Assembly: GCA_018389105.1 (NCBI GenBank)
Contig: JACATO010000321.1
Location: 1-64,000, forward strand
Direction: 5' to 3'
Length of the DNA stretch: 64,000 bases
Source: Nautilus pompilius
Lineage: Eukaryota > Mollusca > Cephalopoda > Nautilida > Nautilidae
The position numbers and the translations under genes are program-made. The notes under the pieces are model-generated. The model was not told the DNA's origin. It saw only the letters and a list, made by a program, of their open reading frames with translations, and did no database searches. This document shows positions 63,274 through 64,000 of this stretch, piece by piece (the stretch's first letter is position 1; each line of letters opens with the position of its first letter).

Positions 63274-63898
63274 CAGTAAACTCTGGATATAGCGGCACTA
63301 TCTAATGGCATATGTCACAGCTCTGGCAGCAGACATGGCAACCAACCTAAGTTTGTTTACAGTTGCCATCTTGGAAGTGAGCATAGATCGTTTCTCTCGC
63401 CTTTTATCATACGATAACTTTTGCACCCCTCAGCATTGGCCCCTAAATTTGGCAAAGCAAGTACTGGAGAAAAACAGAAGACTACACTTAACACTGCCGA
63501 TAAAATTGAAATAGTCAAGAAATTAGAAACAGGTGTAAGCAGGAATGTTTTGATGCACAAGTACAATGTTGATTCATCGATCGTTAACGATGCCAGAGGA
63601 ATAGGTAACAGAAGAGAAGTAAACATTGTTGTGTAATGTATAATAGCGTTTTTTTTTAATGCGTACGTAACATGTTGTATATATTTTTAAAAGTGGGTTA
63701 TGTTTTATTTACGCAACTTGATGTAAGTGCATTTTTTGAATATTTTGATTAAACTGGCAGCACGTCCATGTCTGTTTTATATTATACTTATTTACACCTA
63801 TTTTATACCTTACTTATATGGACGCTCCATATAACGGAATATCTAATATAATTCCCTCCCCGATTCCCTGAGGCTGCCGTTATTTACAGAGTTTACTG
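63274..63898 (+). mobile_element. Non-autonomous Tigger/pogo-like element, 625 bp
   Basis: Left end CAGTAAACTCTGGATATAGC and the complement of the right end, CAGTAAACTCTGTAAATAAC, are matching terminal repeats. TA follows the right end; GA precedes the left, probably a worn TA. Inside, the plus strand reads LNTADKIEIVKKLETGVSRN, then YNVDSSIV: the N-terminal CENP-B-type helix-turn-helix of Tigger transposases, with the catalytic part deleted. Its ends differ from those of the element at 22911, so it is another family. Confidence 0.75.
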
Positions 63899-64000
63899 TA
63901 CCCTCAAATAAAAATGCTTGCATCATGGGTCCTAAATTTTCTTCTATAATTGTCAGTTTCCTTCATCCCAGCAAATCTTCATTTAGTTTTAAGTGCTTTC

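Noticed and set aside
1..64000. CRISPR arrays, bacterial operons, viral genes
   Set aside because: Spliced metazoan genes show nuclear animal DNA; no regularly spaced palindromic repeats or viral coding blocks were seen.

Overview
This is a eukaryotic, animal genomic window. It has spliced genes with GT-AG introns of hundreds of bases to several kilobases. Introns and intergenic DNA are AT-rich, CpG-rich promoters are short, and microsatellites and decayed DNA transposons are abundant. Two conserved metazoan genes are readable by translation: a Pellino-type E3 ubiquitin ligase (nine coding exons, minus strand, 19591-33702) and the 3' end of a MARK/Par-1 kinase (two exons, minus strand, 55315-62739). 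Gene content, intron sizes and the style of the CCTA/CCTG and GAGA repeat arrays suggest a lophotrochozoan, perhaps a mollusc. That placement is inference, and nothing here fixes the species.

Layout. Positions 1-7250 are dominated by tandem repeats: purine-rich GAGA arrays, a CCTA/CCTG tetranucleotide array, and an array of about 20 units built around a TAGATC...CCTAGATCT core. They alternate with CpG-rich DNA holding promoter-like motifs (paired GTCACGTG boxes, ETS-like CCGGAAG, an NRF1-like palindrome), a decayed hAT transposase and two possible first exons of unidentified genes. Positions 7475-19590 show no convincing coding sequence; part is probably the Pellino 3' UTR. Positions 19591-33702 are the Pellino exons. 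Their introns carry a pogo/Tigger-like transposon, itself interrupted by a 593-bp TA-flanked MITE, and a decayed Tc1-like transposase. Positions 34041-37440 are a transposon pile-up: a mariner-like remnant, then a Tc1-like transposase split by a hAT element. At 37900-38890 lies a CpG-rich promoter with a short intact GC-rich ORF (97 aa) on the plus strand, which I do not recognise. It is likely divergent from Pellino, whose first coding exon I could not locate. Positions 38885-55314 are mostly non-coding and hold more transposon remnants and a clean 169-bp MITE. Positions 55315-64000 hold the MARK 3' end, a 6.8-kb intron, and a non-autonomous Tigger-like element near the right edge.

How the genes fit together. 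Pellino is a scaffold and RING-like E3 ligase of Toll/IL-1 receptor (IRAK) signalling; MARK/Par-1 is a polarity and microtubule-affinity kinase. I see no operon or pathway link between them; their adjacency looks like ordinary gene order. I found no new multi-gene system. The observations most worth checking are the unrecognised 97-aa ORF at the shared promoter, the paired in-frame splice acceptors in MARK, and the two transposon-within-transposon insertions.
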